In this document: positions 26,475 to 34,591 of the stretch, one piece after another
Position numbering within the stretch: position 1 is the first letter of the stretch
Layout: the number at the start of each line of letters is the position of its first letter
Assembly (NCBI GenBank): GCA_002397315.1
Contig: DHAE01000006.1
Span: forward strand, 91,993 to 155,992
Length of the DNA stretch: 64,000 bases
Reading direction: 5' to 3'
From: Comamonadaceae bacterium UBA4962
GTDB lineage: Bacteria; Pseudomonadota; Gammaproteobacteria; Burkholderiales; Burkholderiaceae_C
Notes under the pieces: generated by a model
Told to the model about the DNA's origin: nothing
Databases searched by the model: none
Seen by the model: only the letters and a program-made list of their open reading frames with translations
Made by a program: the position numbers and the translations under genes

Positions 26475-27137
26475 ATGGCCACGAAACGAACGTCCCCCTC
26501 CGCCAGCCCTGTGGGCATGCGGCGACAGCCCACCCAGGAGCGAGCGCGGCAGACCATCGAGGCCATTTTCGGAGCCACTGCTCAGATTGTGGAAAACGAT
26601 GGCGACACCGCCTTGACCACCAACCGCATCGCCCAGGTGGCGGGGGTGTCCATCGGCACGCTCTACCAGTACTTCCCGTCCCGGGAGTCCGTGCTGCTGG
26701 CGATGGTGGAGCGCGAGCGCGAACGGGTGCAGCAGGAACTGCAGCGGTTGCTGGACGATGCGCTGGCGCGGCAGCGGCCCGTGCGCGAGGTACTGCAGGA
26801 CATGGTCCGGCTGCTGGTCTCGGCCTTCGGCACGGGAGGACATTCGCGCGTGCGGCGCGCCATGGTGCGCCTGGGTTGGCGCGTGGACCAGCACGAGCGC
26901 TTCACCGCCGCGCTGCGCGAGGGCGCGGAGCGCAATGCCATGGCGCTCGCGCGGCTGGTGGAGGGCGGGGACGGCTCCATCCGGCCGCCGACGCCCGCGA
27001 TGATGTTCGTCGCCACCCGCGCGGTGATGGGGGCGATCCGCAGCGCGTCGCTGGAGGATTCGCCCTTGCTCGGCCAGCCCGCGTTCGAGGACGAGCTGGT
27101 GCGCATGCTCTGGGGCATGCTGCGCTCGGACGGCTGA
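26475..27137 (+). CDS. TetR/AcrR family transcriptional regulator
   Basis: 220 residues. The N-terminal HTH (RARQTIEAIFGATAQIVENDG ... TTNRIAQVAGVSIGTLYQYFPSRESVL, about 22-70) is the TetR signature with the GTLYQYF recognition end. The C-terminal helical ligand domain is unassigned. The ATG at 26475 is chosen; the much longer frame upstream overlaps the divergent hydrolase gene and is not credible. It most likely represses the divergent PF10118 gene and itself, an inference from layout. Its stop is 12 bases from that of the convergent AhpD-like gene. Confidence 0.93.
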   Translation: MATKRTSPSASPVGMRRQPTQERARQTIEAIFGATAQIVENDGDTALTTNRIAQVAGVSIGTLYQYFPSRESVLLAMVERERERVQQELQRLLDDALARQRPVREVLQDMVRLLVSAFGTGGHSRVRRAMVRLGWRVDQHERFTAALREGAERNAMALARLVEGGDGSIRPPTPAMMFVATRAVMGAIRSASLEDSPLLGQPAFEDELVRMLWGMLRSDG

Positions 27138-27149
27138 AACCGCCGTCCC

Positions 27150-27722
27150 TCAGCGCTGCCGCGGCACCCGCCCCATCAGGTAGAACTCCGGATTGGGCTG
27201 CATGCCCGCGAAGCTGGCCATGCGGTTGGAGAGGCCGAAGAATGCCGTGATGGCGGCGATGTCCCAGATGTCCTCGTCGTCGAAGCCGTGGGCGTGCAGC
27301 GCCGCGAAGTCGTCATCGCCGATCGCCTGCGACTGCTGGCAGACCTTCATCGCGAAATCGAGCATGGCCCGCTGGCGCGGGGTGATGTCGGCCTTGCGGT
27401 GGTTCACGGCCACCTGGTCGGCCACGAAGGGCTTCTTCTCGTAGATGCGCAGCAGTGCGCCGTGCGCCACCACGCAGTACAGGCACTGGTTGGCGGCGCT
27501 GGTGGCCGTGACGATCATTTCCCGGTCGCCCTTGGTGAGCGAGCCTTCCTCCTTGAGCATCAGCGCGTCGTGGTAGGCGAAGAAGGCGCGCCACTCGGCG
27601 GGCCGACGCGCGAACGCCAAAAACACGTTCGGAATGAAGCCGGCCTTTTCCTGCACCTCGAGGATGCGGGCCTGGATGTCTTCGGGCAGCGTGTTCAGTT
27701 CGGGAAGGGGGTAGCGGCTCAC
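27150..27722 (-). CDS. AhpD-like peroxidase-related protein
   Basis: 190 residues of the carboxymuconolactone decarboxylase/AhpD superfamily, 'peroxidase-related enzyme' branch. The redox pair and proton relay are in NQCLYCVVAHGALL (Cys 80, Cys 83, His 87). GDREMIVTATSAAN precedes and DEDIWDIAAITAFFGLSNRMA follows, as in the family. It may reduce peroxides through the Cys pair. The start is GTG at 27722, supported by AGGAG ten bases upstream; no ATG fits. It lies downstream of the IclR regulator on the same strand with a 50-base gap. Confidence 0.9.
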   Translation of the reverse strand: MSRYPLPELNTLPEDIQARILEVQEKAGFIPNVFLAFARRPAEWRAFFAYHDALMLKEEGSLTKGDREMIVTATSAANQCLYCVVAHGALLRIYEKKPFVADQVAVNHRKADITPRQRAMLDFAMKVCQQSQAIGDDDFAALHAHGFDDEDIWDIAAITAFFGLSNRMASFAGMQPNPEFYLMGRVPRQR

Positions 27723-27772
27723 GGGTGTTGTCTCCTGTCGTCGTTGGAATGGATCGTGCGGCGAAAACGGTA

Positions 27773-28573
27773 TCACGGATGCCAGTGGCTCGCGCGCACG
27801 CCGGGCGAGGAGGGCGCCGCGGCGCTGCCGGCCAGCGCGTACGAGAGCTGATTGGCCGCCCCCACCACGGTCTGCGCCAGCGCTTCGAGCTTCTCGGCCG
27901 GCAGCCGCGAAGCAGGCCCGGAGATGCACACCGAGCCCAGCAGCCGCCAGTGCAGCCCGAACACCGGCGCGGAGACGGTGGCGACTCCCTGCTCGCGCTC
28001 GCCGATGGACCAGTGGTAGCCGCGCTGGCGGATGCGTTCGTACTCCGCGCCCGGTGCGCCGGAGAAGGCCAGGATCACGCGGCCCGGCGAGCCCTTGTCC
28101 AGCGGCAGGCCCTCGCCCATGCGGGCATGGTGCCGCAGGGCCTGCGGCCCCTCCACCCGCACGAGGCAGGTGCGTACGTCCCCCTCGCGCACGTAGAAGG
28201 CGGCGCTCTCGCCGGTGGACTGGGTGAGGGCGCGCAGGGCCGGCTCCAGCACGTTCTGCACGTCGAACCCCGCCTGGTAGCGCGCGCCCAGCCAGCCCGC
28301 GGCGGGCCCGAGCCGCCAGTCGCCGTCTTCGCGCTGTACCAGGTAGCCGGACTGCGCCAGCGTGCGCGCGAGCCGCAGGACCGTGGTCTTGTGCAGCGCG
28401 CAGCGGCGGCTCAGTTCCGCAAGGGAGAGGTGCGACTCACCCAGCGCGAACGCCGCCAGCACCTGGAGGGCGCGCGTGACCGCGGTGACGCCGCCATCGC
28501 GTGTGCTCGTCGGGTGGTCCGGCCGGTCGCCGGAAGAAGAGGGGGAGGCCACGGTGCCGGAAGAGTTGCTCAT
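27773..28573 (-). CDS. IclR family transcriptional regulator of the Bug/amidohydrolase cluster
   Basis: 266 residues. A disordered Ser-rich head (1-28) precedes the winged HTH (VTRALQVLAAFALGESHLSLAELSRRCALHKTTVLRLARTL, about 30-80). The IclR effector domain follows (120-250), with ESAAFYVREGDVRTCLVRVEG and GSVCISGPASRL. It is divergent from the nine-gene cluster starting at 28693 and is probably its local regulator, responding to the substrate or an intermediate. The ATG at 28573 is chosen. Two GCGAAACG repeats exactly 20 bases apart lie in the shared promoter region. Confidence 0.92.
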   Translation of the reverse strand: MSNSSGTVASPSSSGDRPDHPTSTRDGGVTAVTRALQVLAAFALGESHLSLAELSRRCALHKTTVLRLARTLAQSGYLVQREDGDWRLGPAAGWLGARYQAGFDVQNVLEPALRALTQSTGESAAFYVREGDVRTCLVRVEGPQALRHHARMGEGLPLDKGSPGRVILAFSGAPGAEYERIRQRGYHWSIGEREQGVATVSAPVFGLHWRLLGSVCISGPASRLPAEKLEALAQTVVGAANQLSYALAGSAAAPSSPGVRASHWHP

Positions 28574-28593
28574 GACAGCATGCGTTGCGTTGT

Positions 28594-28621
28594 GCGAAAC
28601 GCCATTGTATGCAGCGAAACG
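28594..28621. promoter_or_regulatory. Direct repeats GCGAAACG, 20 bp apart, probable IclR operator
   Basis: GCGAAACG occurs at 28594-28601 and 28614-28621, so equivalent bases are exactly 20 bp, or about two helical turns, apart. Both are between the divergent IclR gene and the first Bug gene. Same-face direct repeats suit binding of a regulator dimer of dimers. That IclR binds here is an inference. Confidence 0.45.
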
Positions 28622-28692
28622 TTTTTCTACAGTGCGATCACGCCGGGCCTGCAATGCACGGCGCATACCGACAACACGACGGAGACAAAGAC

Positions 28693-29700
28693 ATGACGAT
28701 TCTTCCGGCTTCCCGCCTTGCCCTGCCGCGCCGCGGCGCCCTGTTGCTCGGCCTTGTCGCCGCCGCAGCCCTGTACGCGGGCGGTGTGCACGCACAGTCC
28801 GCCTATCCGAACAAGCCCATCCGCCTCATCGTGCCGTTTCCGCCGGGCGGCGGCACGGACATGATCGCGCGCACGGTGGCGCAGAAGCTGACCGACCAGC
28901 ACCAGTGGAACGTGGTGGTGGACAACCGTCCCGGCGCGGGCGGCAACCTGGGCGTGGACGCCGCGGCCAAGGCCGCACCGGACGGATACACGCTGGTCAT
29001 GGGCCAGACCAGCAACCTCGCCATCAACCCGTCGCTCTACGCCAAGCTGCCGTACGACCCGCTCAAGGACCTGGTGCCCGTGGCGCTGGTGTCGTCCGCG
29101 CCGATCGTGATGGCGGCGCCGGCCAATTCGCCCTACAAGACCTTCGCAGACGTGGTGGCCGCAGCCAAGGGCAAGCCCGACGCCCTCACGCTCGGCTACT
29201 CCGGCAACGGCACCGTGGCGCATCTGGCCGGCGAACTGGCGGAAAAGGCCGCCGGCATCCAGCTGCGCCACGTGCCGTACAAGGGCGCCTCGCAGGCCAT
29301 GACCGACCTCGTGGGCGGGCAGATCGACCTGTACATGTCGGCCGTGCCCACGCTGCTCGGCCAGGTGCGCAACGGCAAGCTGCGCGCGATCATGATCACG
29401 TCCCTCAAGCGCTCCGCGCAACTGCCCGACACACCCACGCTCGCCGAGTCCGGCTACAAGGATTTCGAGGCCGCATCCTGGTATGGCGTGCTGGCGCCCG
29501 CGGGCACGCCTGCGGCCGTCGTGCAGACATTGAACAAGGCCATCAACCAGGCGCTGGCCCAGCCGGACGTGGCCGAGAAGCTCAGGTCCGAAGGCGGCGA
29601 AGTGCTGGGCGGCACGCCCGAAAAGTTCACCACGCTGCTCAAGGTCGAGGTGCCGCGCTGGGCCAAGATCGTCAAGGACTCCGGCGCGAGCCTGGACTGA
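28693..29700 (+). CDS. Bug-family substrate-binding protein 1 of the cluster
   Basis: 335 residues. Signal peptide to about residue 35 (cut after VHA, before QSAYPNKP). Bug hallmarks: RLIVPFPPGGGTDMIARTVA, VVVDNRPGAGGNLG, KAAPDGYTL, PYDPLKDL, HVPYKGASQAMTDLVGGQIDLYM and YGVLAPAGTP. It should bind a carboxylate or related ligand in the periplasm. Bug proteins normally serve a TctAB membrane pair; none is encoded nearby, so it may use a distant one or act as a sensor. First gene after the divergent IclR regulator, start ATG 28693 with GGAG upstream. Confidence 0.93.
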   Translation: MTILPASRLALPRRGALLLGLVAAAALYAGGVHAQSAYPNKPIRLIVPFPPGGGTDMIARTVAQKLTDQHQWNVVVDNRPGAGGNLGVDAAAKAAPDGYTLVMGQTSNLAINPSLYAKLPYDPLKDLVPVALVSSAPIVMAAPANSPYKTFADVVAAAKGKPDALTLGYSGNGTVAHLAGELAEKAAGIQLRHVPYKGASQAMTDLVGGQIDLYMSAVPTLLGQVRNGKLRAIMITSLKRSAQLPDTPTLAESGYKDFEAASWYGVLAPAGTPAAVVQTLNKAINQALAQPDVAEKLRSEGGEVLGGTPEKFTTLLKVEVPRWAKIVKDSGASLD

Positions 29701-29735
29701 CCGGCCGCGCCCGCCGCCGTTTCCTGCGTTACCGC

Positions 29736-30695
29736 ATGACGCTCGCCATGGACCGCGACGACAGCCCCGCCACGCCCGTGCGCTTCTCGGCCGGCACCGC
29801 CGCGCCGCGCACGCCGGTGCCTGCGGGCGCCTGCGATGGCCACGTGCATCTCTACGATAGCCGCTTTCCCGCGGATCCCGCGGCGCGGCTGCGGCCGCCG
29901 GACGCGGTGGTGGACGACCTGCGCGCCCTGCAGCGGCGCATCGGCACCACGCGCGCCGTGCTGGTCACGCCATCCACCTACGGCACCGACAACCGCTGCA
30001 TGCTGCAGGGGCTGGCAGCCCTGGGTGACGATGCGCGCGGCGTGGCGGTGATCGGCGGGGGCGAAAGCGACTCCGAGCTGCAGCGGCTGCAACAGGCCGG
30101 CGTGCGCGGCGTGCGGCTGAACCTGTCGCTGGGCGTGGCGGGCACGGTGGACTCGCTCCTGCCGTTGGCCCGCCGCATCGCGCCGCTCGGCTGGCACCTG
30201 CAATTGCTGATGGCACCGGACCTGCTGGCCCGGCAGGCGGACGTGCTTCGGCAGTTGCCCGTGCCGCTGGTGTTCGACCACTTCGGGCGCATTGCACCCG
30301 CGCTGGCCGGTCGCCATCCCGCCCATGCGCTGCTGCTGGAACTGCTGCAGGACGGTCGCGCGTGGATCAAGCTCTCCGGCGGTTACATCGTGAGCGAGCG
30401 GCATGCGGTGGACGACCCCGCGCTGGATGCACTCGCCGCCAGCTACCTGCGCGCTGCCCCCGGCCGCGTGCTCTGGGGCAGCGACTGGCCCCACGCCACG
30501 GCCACGGCCGGTGTGCAGCCGCTGCCCGACGACGCACTGCAACTGGACCGCCTGGCCGACTGGGCCCGGCAGACCGGCGACGCCGCCACGCTGCGGCGCG
30601 TGCTGGTGGACAACCCGACGGCGCTGTACGGCTTCGCTCCCGTGCCGGCCGCACCCCCCATCCCTTCAAAAGAACGACCGAGAGACACGCCATGA
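29736..30695 (+). CDS. Amidohydrolase family protein (LigI/lactonase-like), copy 1
   Basis: 319 residues, TIM-barrel amidohydrolase of the PF04909 type. Metal or substrate residues are in ACDGHVHLYDSRF, VLVTPSTYGTDN, VFDHFGRI, IKLSGGYI and WGSDWPH. The closest characterised relatives I know are 2-pyrone-4,6-dicarboxylate hydrolase (LigI) and sugar lactonases, so it probably opens a lactone. Start ATG 29736, with a second ATG at 29748 equally possible. Its TGA overlaps the ATG of the next Bug gene (ATGA), so the two are translationally coupled. A paralogue with the same PSTYGTDN and WGSDWPH motifs is at 35555-36457. Confidence 0.87.
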   Translation: MTLAMDRDDSPATPVRFSAGTAAPRTPVPAGACDGHVHLYDSRFPADPAARLRPPDAVVDDLRALQRRIGTTRAVLVTPSTYGTDNRCMLQGLAALGDDARGVAVIGGGESDSELQRLQQAGVRGVRLNLSLGVAGTVDSLLPLARRIAPLGWHLQLLMAPDLLARQADVLRQLPVPLVFDHFGRIAPALAGRHPAHALLLELLQDGRAWIKLSGGYIVSERHAVDDPALDALAASYLRAAPGRVLWGSDWPHATATAGVQPLPDDALQLDRLADWARQTGDAATLRRVLVDNPTALYGFAPVPAAPPIPSKERPRDTP

Positions 30696-31723
30696 ACGAT
30701 TTCCTCCTTCCCCCCGCCTCGGAAGCTGCCGCGTGCGGTATCCGCCGCCGCCGCCTGATCGCCTCCGCAGGCGCGCTGTGGCTGGGTTCCCTGGCCACGG
30801 GCCCGGCGCTGGCGCAATCCGACTGGCCCGGCGGCAAGATCATCACCTGGGTCGTGCCGTACCCGCCGGGCGGCAGCACCGACGTGCTGGGCCGCAACGT
30901 CGCGCAGCGCCTGGGCACGGCCCTCGGCACCAACGTGATCGTGGACAACAAGGCGGGTGCCACCGGCACCATCGGCGCCGCCTTCGTCGCCAAGGCCGCG
31001 CCGGACGGCACCACGCTGCTCGGCACCTCGATCGGCCCGCAGGCCATCGCGCCGCACCTGATGGGCAAGCTGCCCTACGACCCGATCGCCGGCTTCGAGC
31101 CGGTCGTGACCATCGGCACGATTCCGCACATCCTGGTGGTGGGCGTGAGCCAGCCCTTCCAGACCGTGGCCGACCTCGTCGCCGCGGCCAAGGCCCAGCC
31201 CGGCCAGCTGGCGTTTGCCTCGGGCGGCAACGGCACCATCCTGCAGATGCAGGGCGAGTTGCTGCAGCAGCAGACCGGCGCGCGCTTCATCCACGTGCCC
31301 TACAAGGGCGACACGCCGGCCCTGCAGGACACGCTGGCCGGACAGGTGCAGTTCATGTTCGCACCCGTGGCCGCGGCCCTGCCGCACGTCCAGGCGGGCA
31401 AGCTGCGCGCGCTGGCCGTCACTTCGGCGGCACGGCTCAGGGCGCTGCCGGCCGTGCCCACCATGGGCGAAGTGGGCATGAAGGACTTCGTCGTCGAGCA
31501 GTGGCAGGCCGTGTTCGCGCCCGCCAAGACGCCCGCCGCGGTGGTGCAGCGCCTGAACCGCGAGATCAACAACGCCCTGAAGGATCCCGCCGTCGTGGCC
31601 CTGGCCGACAAGCTGGGCGTGACGCTGGTCGGCGGCACGCCGAAGCAGCTGGGCGACCTGCAGAGGGCCGACTCCGCCAAGTGGGCGAAGGTCATCCAGG
31701 ACGGAAACATCAAGGCCGAATGA
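30692..31723 (+). CDS. Bug-family substrate-binding protein 2 of the cluster
   Basis: 343 residues. The N-terminus has an Arg-rich start (IRRRRLIASAGALWLGSLA) that resembles a Tat signal, cut near ALA before QSDWPGGK. Hallmarks: ITWVVPYPPGGSTDVLGRNVA, VIVDNKAGATGTIG, KAAPDGTTLL, HVPYKGDTPALQDTLAGQVQFMF and FAPAKTP. Unlike copy 1 it has WPGGK where most members have YPxKP. ATG 30692 overlaps the upstream stop, so it is co-translated with amidohydrolase 1. Ligand unknown. Confidence 0.93.
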   Translation: MNDFLLPPASEAAACGIRRRRLIASAGALWLGSLATGPALAQSDWPGGKIITWVVPYPPGGSTDVLGRNVAQRLGTALGTNVIVDNKAGATGTIGAAFVAKAAPDGTTLLGTSIGPQAIAPHLMGKLPYDPIAGFEPVVTIGTIPHILVVGVSQPFQTVADLVAAAKAQPGQLAFASGGNGTILQMQGELLQQQTGARFIHVPYKGDTPALQDTLAGQVQFMFAPVAAALPHVQAGKLRALAVTSAARLRALPAVPTMGEVGMKDFVVEQWQAVFAPAKTPAAVVQRLNREINNALKDPAVVALADKLGVTLVGGTPKQLGDLQRADSAKWAKVIQDGNIKAE

Positions 31724-31766
31724 CGGGCACGGTCCATTTCCTTTTTCTCAACCAACGAACATCACC

Positions 31767-32453
31767 ATGAGCCAACTTCCCGAAATCATCCGCGACATCG
31801 AGCGCGTGGGCGCCGACGTCGTCGCCCGTGCCGCGACCTACCAGGCCGCCATCCTGGCCGACGTGGCCGGCCGCCGCGGCACGCTGCATGCCCGCGTGTC
31901 CCCCGTGCACCAGAACATGAAGGTGGCCGGCCCGGCCTTCACCGTCGAGGTGCGCCCTGGCGACAATCTCATGATCCACGCCGCCATCGCGCTGGCCCAG
32001 CCCGGCGACGTGCTGGTGATCGACGGCAAGGGCGACCAGACCGCCGCGCTGATGGGCACGCTGATGCTCAGCGCCTGCAAGAAGCGGGGCCTGGCCGGCG
32101 TGATCGTGGATGGCGCGATCCGCGACAAGCTGGAGATCCTGGAGCTGGATTTCCCCGTGTTCAGCGCCGGCTTCAATCCCGCCGGACCGACGAAGTACGT
32201 GCCGGGCCGTATCAACCACCCCATCTCGGCCGGCGGCGCGGTGGTGAATCCGGGCGACCTGGTGGTGGGCGATGCCGACGGCGTGGTCGTGATCGAGCGC
32301 GCCAAGGCCCCCGCCATGATGGCGCTGGCCGACAAGAAGGTGGCCGACGAGGCCGCGCGCATCGAGGCGATCGCCCGGGGCGACACGGCATCGAAGTGGC
32401 TGCCTGCCGCGCTGCGCGCCGCCGGCGTGCTGAAGGAAGGGGAATCGCTGTGA
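31767..32453 (+). CDS. RraA-like protein, probable 4-carboxy-4-hydroxy-2-oxoadipate-type aldolase
   Basis: 228 residues of the RraA/HMG-CHA aldolase family. GDVLVIDGKGDQTAALMG and GVIVDGAIRDKLEILELDFPVFSAG hold the conserved Gly-rich loop and the Arg-Asp pair that position pyruvate and the metal. Residue pattern and length fit class II pyruvate aldolases such as CHA aldolase rather than the shorter RNase E inhibitor RraA (~160 aa). In the 4,5-protocatechuate or gallate route this enzyme acts downstream of LigI-type hydrolases, which matches the amidohydrolases here. The hydratase of that route is absent. The next gene starts inside its stop codon (GTGA). Confidence 0.87.
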   Translation: MSQLPEIIRDIERVGADVVARAATYQAAILADVAGRRGTLHARVSPVHQNMKVAGPAFTVEVRPGDNLMIHAAIALAQPGDVLVIDGKGDQTAALMGTLMLSACKKRGLAGVIVDGAIRDKLEILELDFPVFSAGFNPAGPTKYVPGRINHPISAGGAVVNPGDLVVGDADGVVVIERAKAPAMMALADKKVADEAARIEAIARGDTASKWLPAALRAAGVLKEGESL

Positions 32454-33382
32454 GCGCCGGCACCATCATCGTCACGGGCGCCGATCTGGCGCAGCAGGCG
32501 CTGGATCTGCTCAAGAATTTCGAGGTCGTGTACGCCGGCAAGACGCCGACCGAAGACGACATGGTCGCCCTGGCCCGCCAGCACGATCCGGTGGCCATCA
32601 TCGTGCGCTACGGCAAGGTGGGCGCGGCCGTCATGGACGCGGCTCCGTCGCTCAAGGTGATCTCCAAGCATGGCAGCGGCACCGACACCATCGACAAGGT
32701 CGCGGCGAAGGCGCGCGGCATCGAGGTGGTGGCGGCCGTGGGCGCCAACGCCGCGGCGGTGGCCGAGCAGGCGCTGGCGCTGCTGCTGGCCTGTGCCAAA
32801 TCGGTGGTGGCGCTGGATGCACGCATGCACGCCGGCCACTGGGACAAGGCCACGCACAAGAGCCTGGAGCTGGGCGGCCGCACCGTCGGCCTGGTGGGTC
32901 TGGGCGCCATCGGCCTGCGCTTCGCGAAGATGGCCGACGCGCTCGGCATGCGCGTGATCGGCTTCGATCCGTTCGCGAAGAACCTGCCCGATTACGTGCA
33001 GAGCGTTGCGCTCGACACGCTCTGGCGCGAGTCGGACGCGATTTCGCTGCACTGCCCGCTGACCGACGAGAACCGCGGCATGCTGAACGCCGGGACGCTC
33101 GCCCTGTGCAAGCGCGGCGTGATCGTGGTGAACACCGCGCGCGGCGGCCTGATCGACGAAGCGGCGCTGCTGCAAGCCGTGCGCTCGCGCCACGTGATGG
33201 CCGCAGGCCTGGACAGCTTCGCCGTCGAGCCCATGGCGCCCGGCCACCCGTTCCAGGGCGAACCGCATTTCATCCTCAGCCCGCACATCGGCGGCGTGAC
33301 GAGCGACGCCTACGTGAACATGGGCGTGGGTGCGGCGCGCAACCTGCTGACCGTACTGGAGCGCGCTGCCGCGGCGGCGTGA
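32450..33382 (+). CDS. D-2-hydroxyacid dehydrogenase
   Basis: 310 residues. The NAD-binding motif GLVGLGAIGLRFAKMA lies in the middle. The catalytic residues of the family are visible: Arg in NTARGGLIDE, the Glu region in LDSFAVEP, and His in SPHIGGVTSD. N-terminal features SKHGSGTDTID and VGANAAAVAEQALALLL match phosphoglycerate/hydroxypyruvate dehydrogenase relatives. It reduces a 2-oxoacid or oxidises a D-2-hydroxyacid. The start is GTG 32450, overlapping the upstream TGA (32451-32453). Tight coupling to the aldolase suggests it handles that product or a related 2-oxoacid. Confidence 0.92.
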   Translation: MSAGTIIVTGADLAQQALDLLKNFEVVYAGKTPTEDDMVALARQHDPVAIIVRYGKVGAAVMDAAPSLKVISKHGSGTDTIDKVAAKARGIEVVAAVGANAAAVAEQALALLLACAKSVVALDARMHAGHWDKATHKSLELGGRTVGLVGLGAIGLRFAKMADALGMRVIGFDPFAKNLPDYVQSVALDTLWRESDAISLHCPLTDENRGMLNAGTLALCKRGVIVVNTARGGLIDEAALLQAVRSRHVMAAGLDSFAVEPMAPGHPFQGEPHFILSPHIGGVTSDAYVNMGVGAARNLLTVLERAAAAA

Positions 33383-33480
33383 TCGAAGGGCAGGGCATGG
33401 CTGCATGGCCGGGCTCTGCGCCAGCGACCATTCATCACACGAAGCCGCGCGCGACGCGGCCCATGACAGGAGACATGCGC

Positions 33481-34503
33481 ATGCATTCCATTTCTGCACG
33501 CACCGGGCGAACCCCGTTGGCCCGGTTCACCGCATCCGTTCCGAAGGCCCTGGCTGCCACGCTCTTCTTCGCCGCATCCGCCACCAGCTTCGCGCAGGCC
33601 GGCGCGTACCCCGCCAAGCCGGTCAGGCTGGTGGTGGGCTTCGCGGCCGGCGGCCCCACGGACGTGGTGGCGCGCGCCTTCGCGGACCACGCCAGCCGCG
33701 TGCTGGGCCAGCCGTTCATCATCGACAACAAGCCCGGTGCCAATACCATCCTGGCCGCGCAGGCCGTGGCCAGCGCGCCGGCGGACGGCTACACGCTGCT
33801 TTTCGGCGCCACCAACCACACGATGATCCCGGGGCTCTACAGCGGCCGCGTGAAGTTCGATGCGGTGAAATCCTTCAAGCCGCTGTGCACGGTGGCCACC
33901 AGCCCCACGGTGCTGGTGGTGGGGCCGGGCATGCCGGTGAAGACGCTTGCCGACTACATGGCCCGCGCCCGCCAGGAGCCGGGGCGCATCACCGCGGGCA
34001 CCGCGGGCGTCGGCAGCTCCGGGCATTTCGCCACCGAGATGTTCGCGCGCGCCAACGGGCTGAAGTTGAACCACGTGCCCTACAAGGGCGCCGCGCCCGT
34101 GGTCACCGACCTGATGGGTGGCCAGCTCGACAGCTCGTTCGCCACGCTCGGCTCGGTGCTGCCGCAGATCCAAAGCGGCAAGCTGGCGGCGCTGGCGGTG
34201 GCGTCGCCGAAGCGCTCGTCGCTGCTGCCGCAGGTGCCCACCTTCGCCGAGGCCGGCGGCGGCAACTACTCCGCCGATGCCTGGTACGGCGTGCTGGCGC
34301 CTGCCGGCCTGCCCGAGCCCATCGCGCAGCAGCTCGAGAAAGCCGCGCGCGAGTTCGCCGGCAGTGCCGCGGCGGCCGAGAAGCTGCGCGGCCTGGGGCT
34401 CGATCCGGACTCCACCTGCGGCGCGGCTTTCGCAGCGCAGGTCGAGCGCGAAGTCGCGACCTACACGCAGATCGCCCGCGATCTGGACCTGAAGGCAGAG
34501 TAA
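33481..34503 (+). CDS. Bug-family substrate-binding protein 3 of the cluster
   Basis: 340 residues. Signal peptide to about residue 37 (ASATSFAQ). Hallmarks: YPAKPVRLVVGFAAGGPTDVVARAFA, FIIDNKPGANTILAA, SAPADGYTLLFG, HVPYKGAAPVVTDLMGGQLDSSF and YGVLAPAGLPEP. Three in-frame ATGs (33463, 33475, 33481) compete; I chose 33481 because AGGAG at 33468-33472 is 8 bases before it and too close to 33475. It carries GFAAGGPTD where the others have PYxPGG, hinting at a different ligand pocket. The upstream gap of 98 bases is the largest in this part of the cluster, so an internal promoter is possible. Confidence 0.93.
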   Translation: MHSISARTGRTPLARFTASVPKALAATLFFAASATSFAQAGAYPAKPVRLVVGFAAGGPTDVVARAFADHASRVLGQPFIIDNKPGANTILAAQAVASAPADGYTLLFGATNHTMIPGLYSGRVKFDAVKSFKPLCTVATSPTVLVVGPGMPVKTLADYMARARQEPGRITAGTAGVGSSGHFATEMFARANGLKLNHVPYKGAAPVVTDLMGGQLDSSFATLGSVLPQIQSGKLAALAVASPKRSSLLPQVPTFAEAGGGNYSADAWYGVLAPAGLPEPIAQQLEKAAREFAGSAAAAEKLRGLGLDPDSTCGAAFAAQVEREVATYTQIARDLDLKAE

Positions 34504-34508
34504 TGAAG

Positions 34509-34569
34509 CCAACCCCCTGAGGCGCTTCGCGCCTTCCCCCTTCTCTCGCCTCGCTGCGCGAGTTGACGA
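34509..34569. repeat. Possible short intergenic repeat with two hairpins
   Basis: The gap between Bug 3 and Bug 4 holds a C/T-rich run, ACCCCCTGAGGCGCTTCGCGCC, followed by CCCCCTTCTCTCGCC and GCTGCGCGAG. AGGCGCttcGCGCCT is a small hairpin. I recall similar GAGGCGCTnCGCGCC-containing intergenic stretches in other Comamonadaceae, but I cannot confirm copy number here. Confidence 0.3.
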
Positions 34570-34591
34570 TGACCACTACTGAGGAGACACC

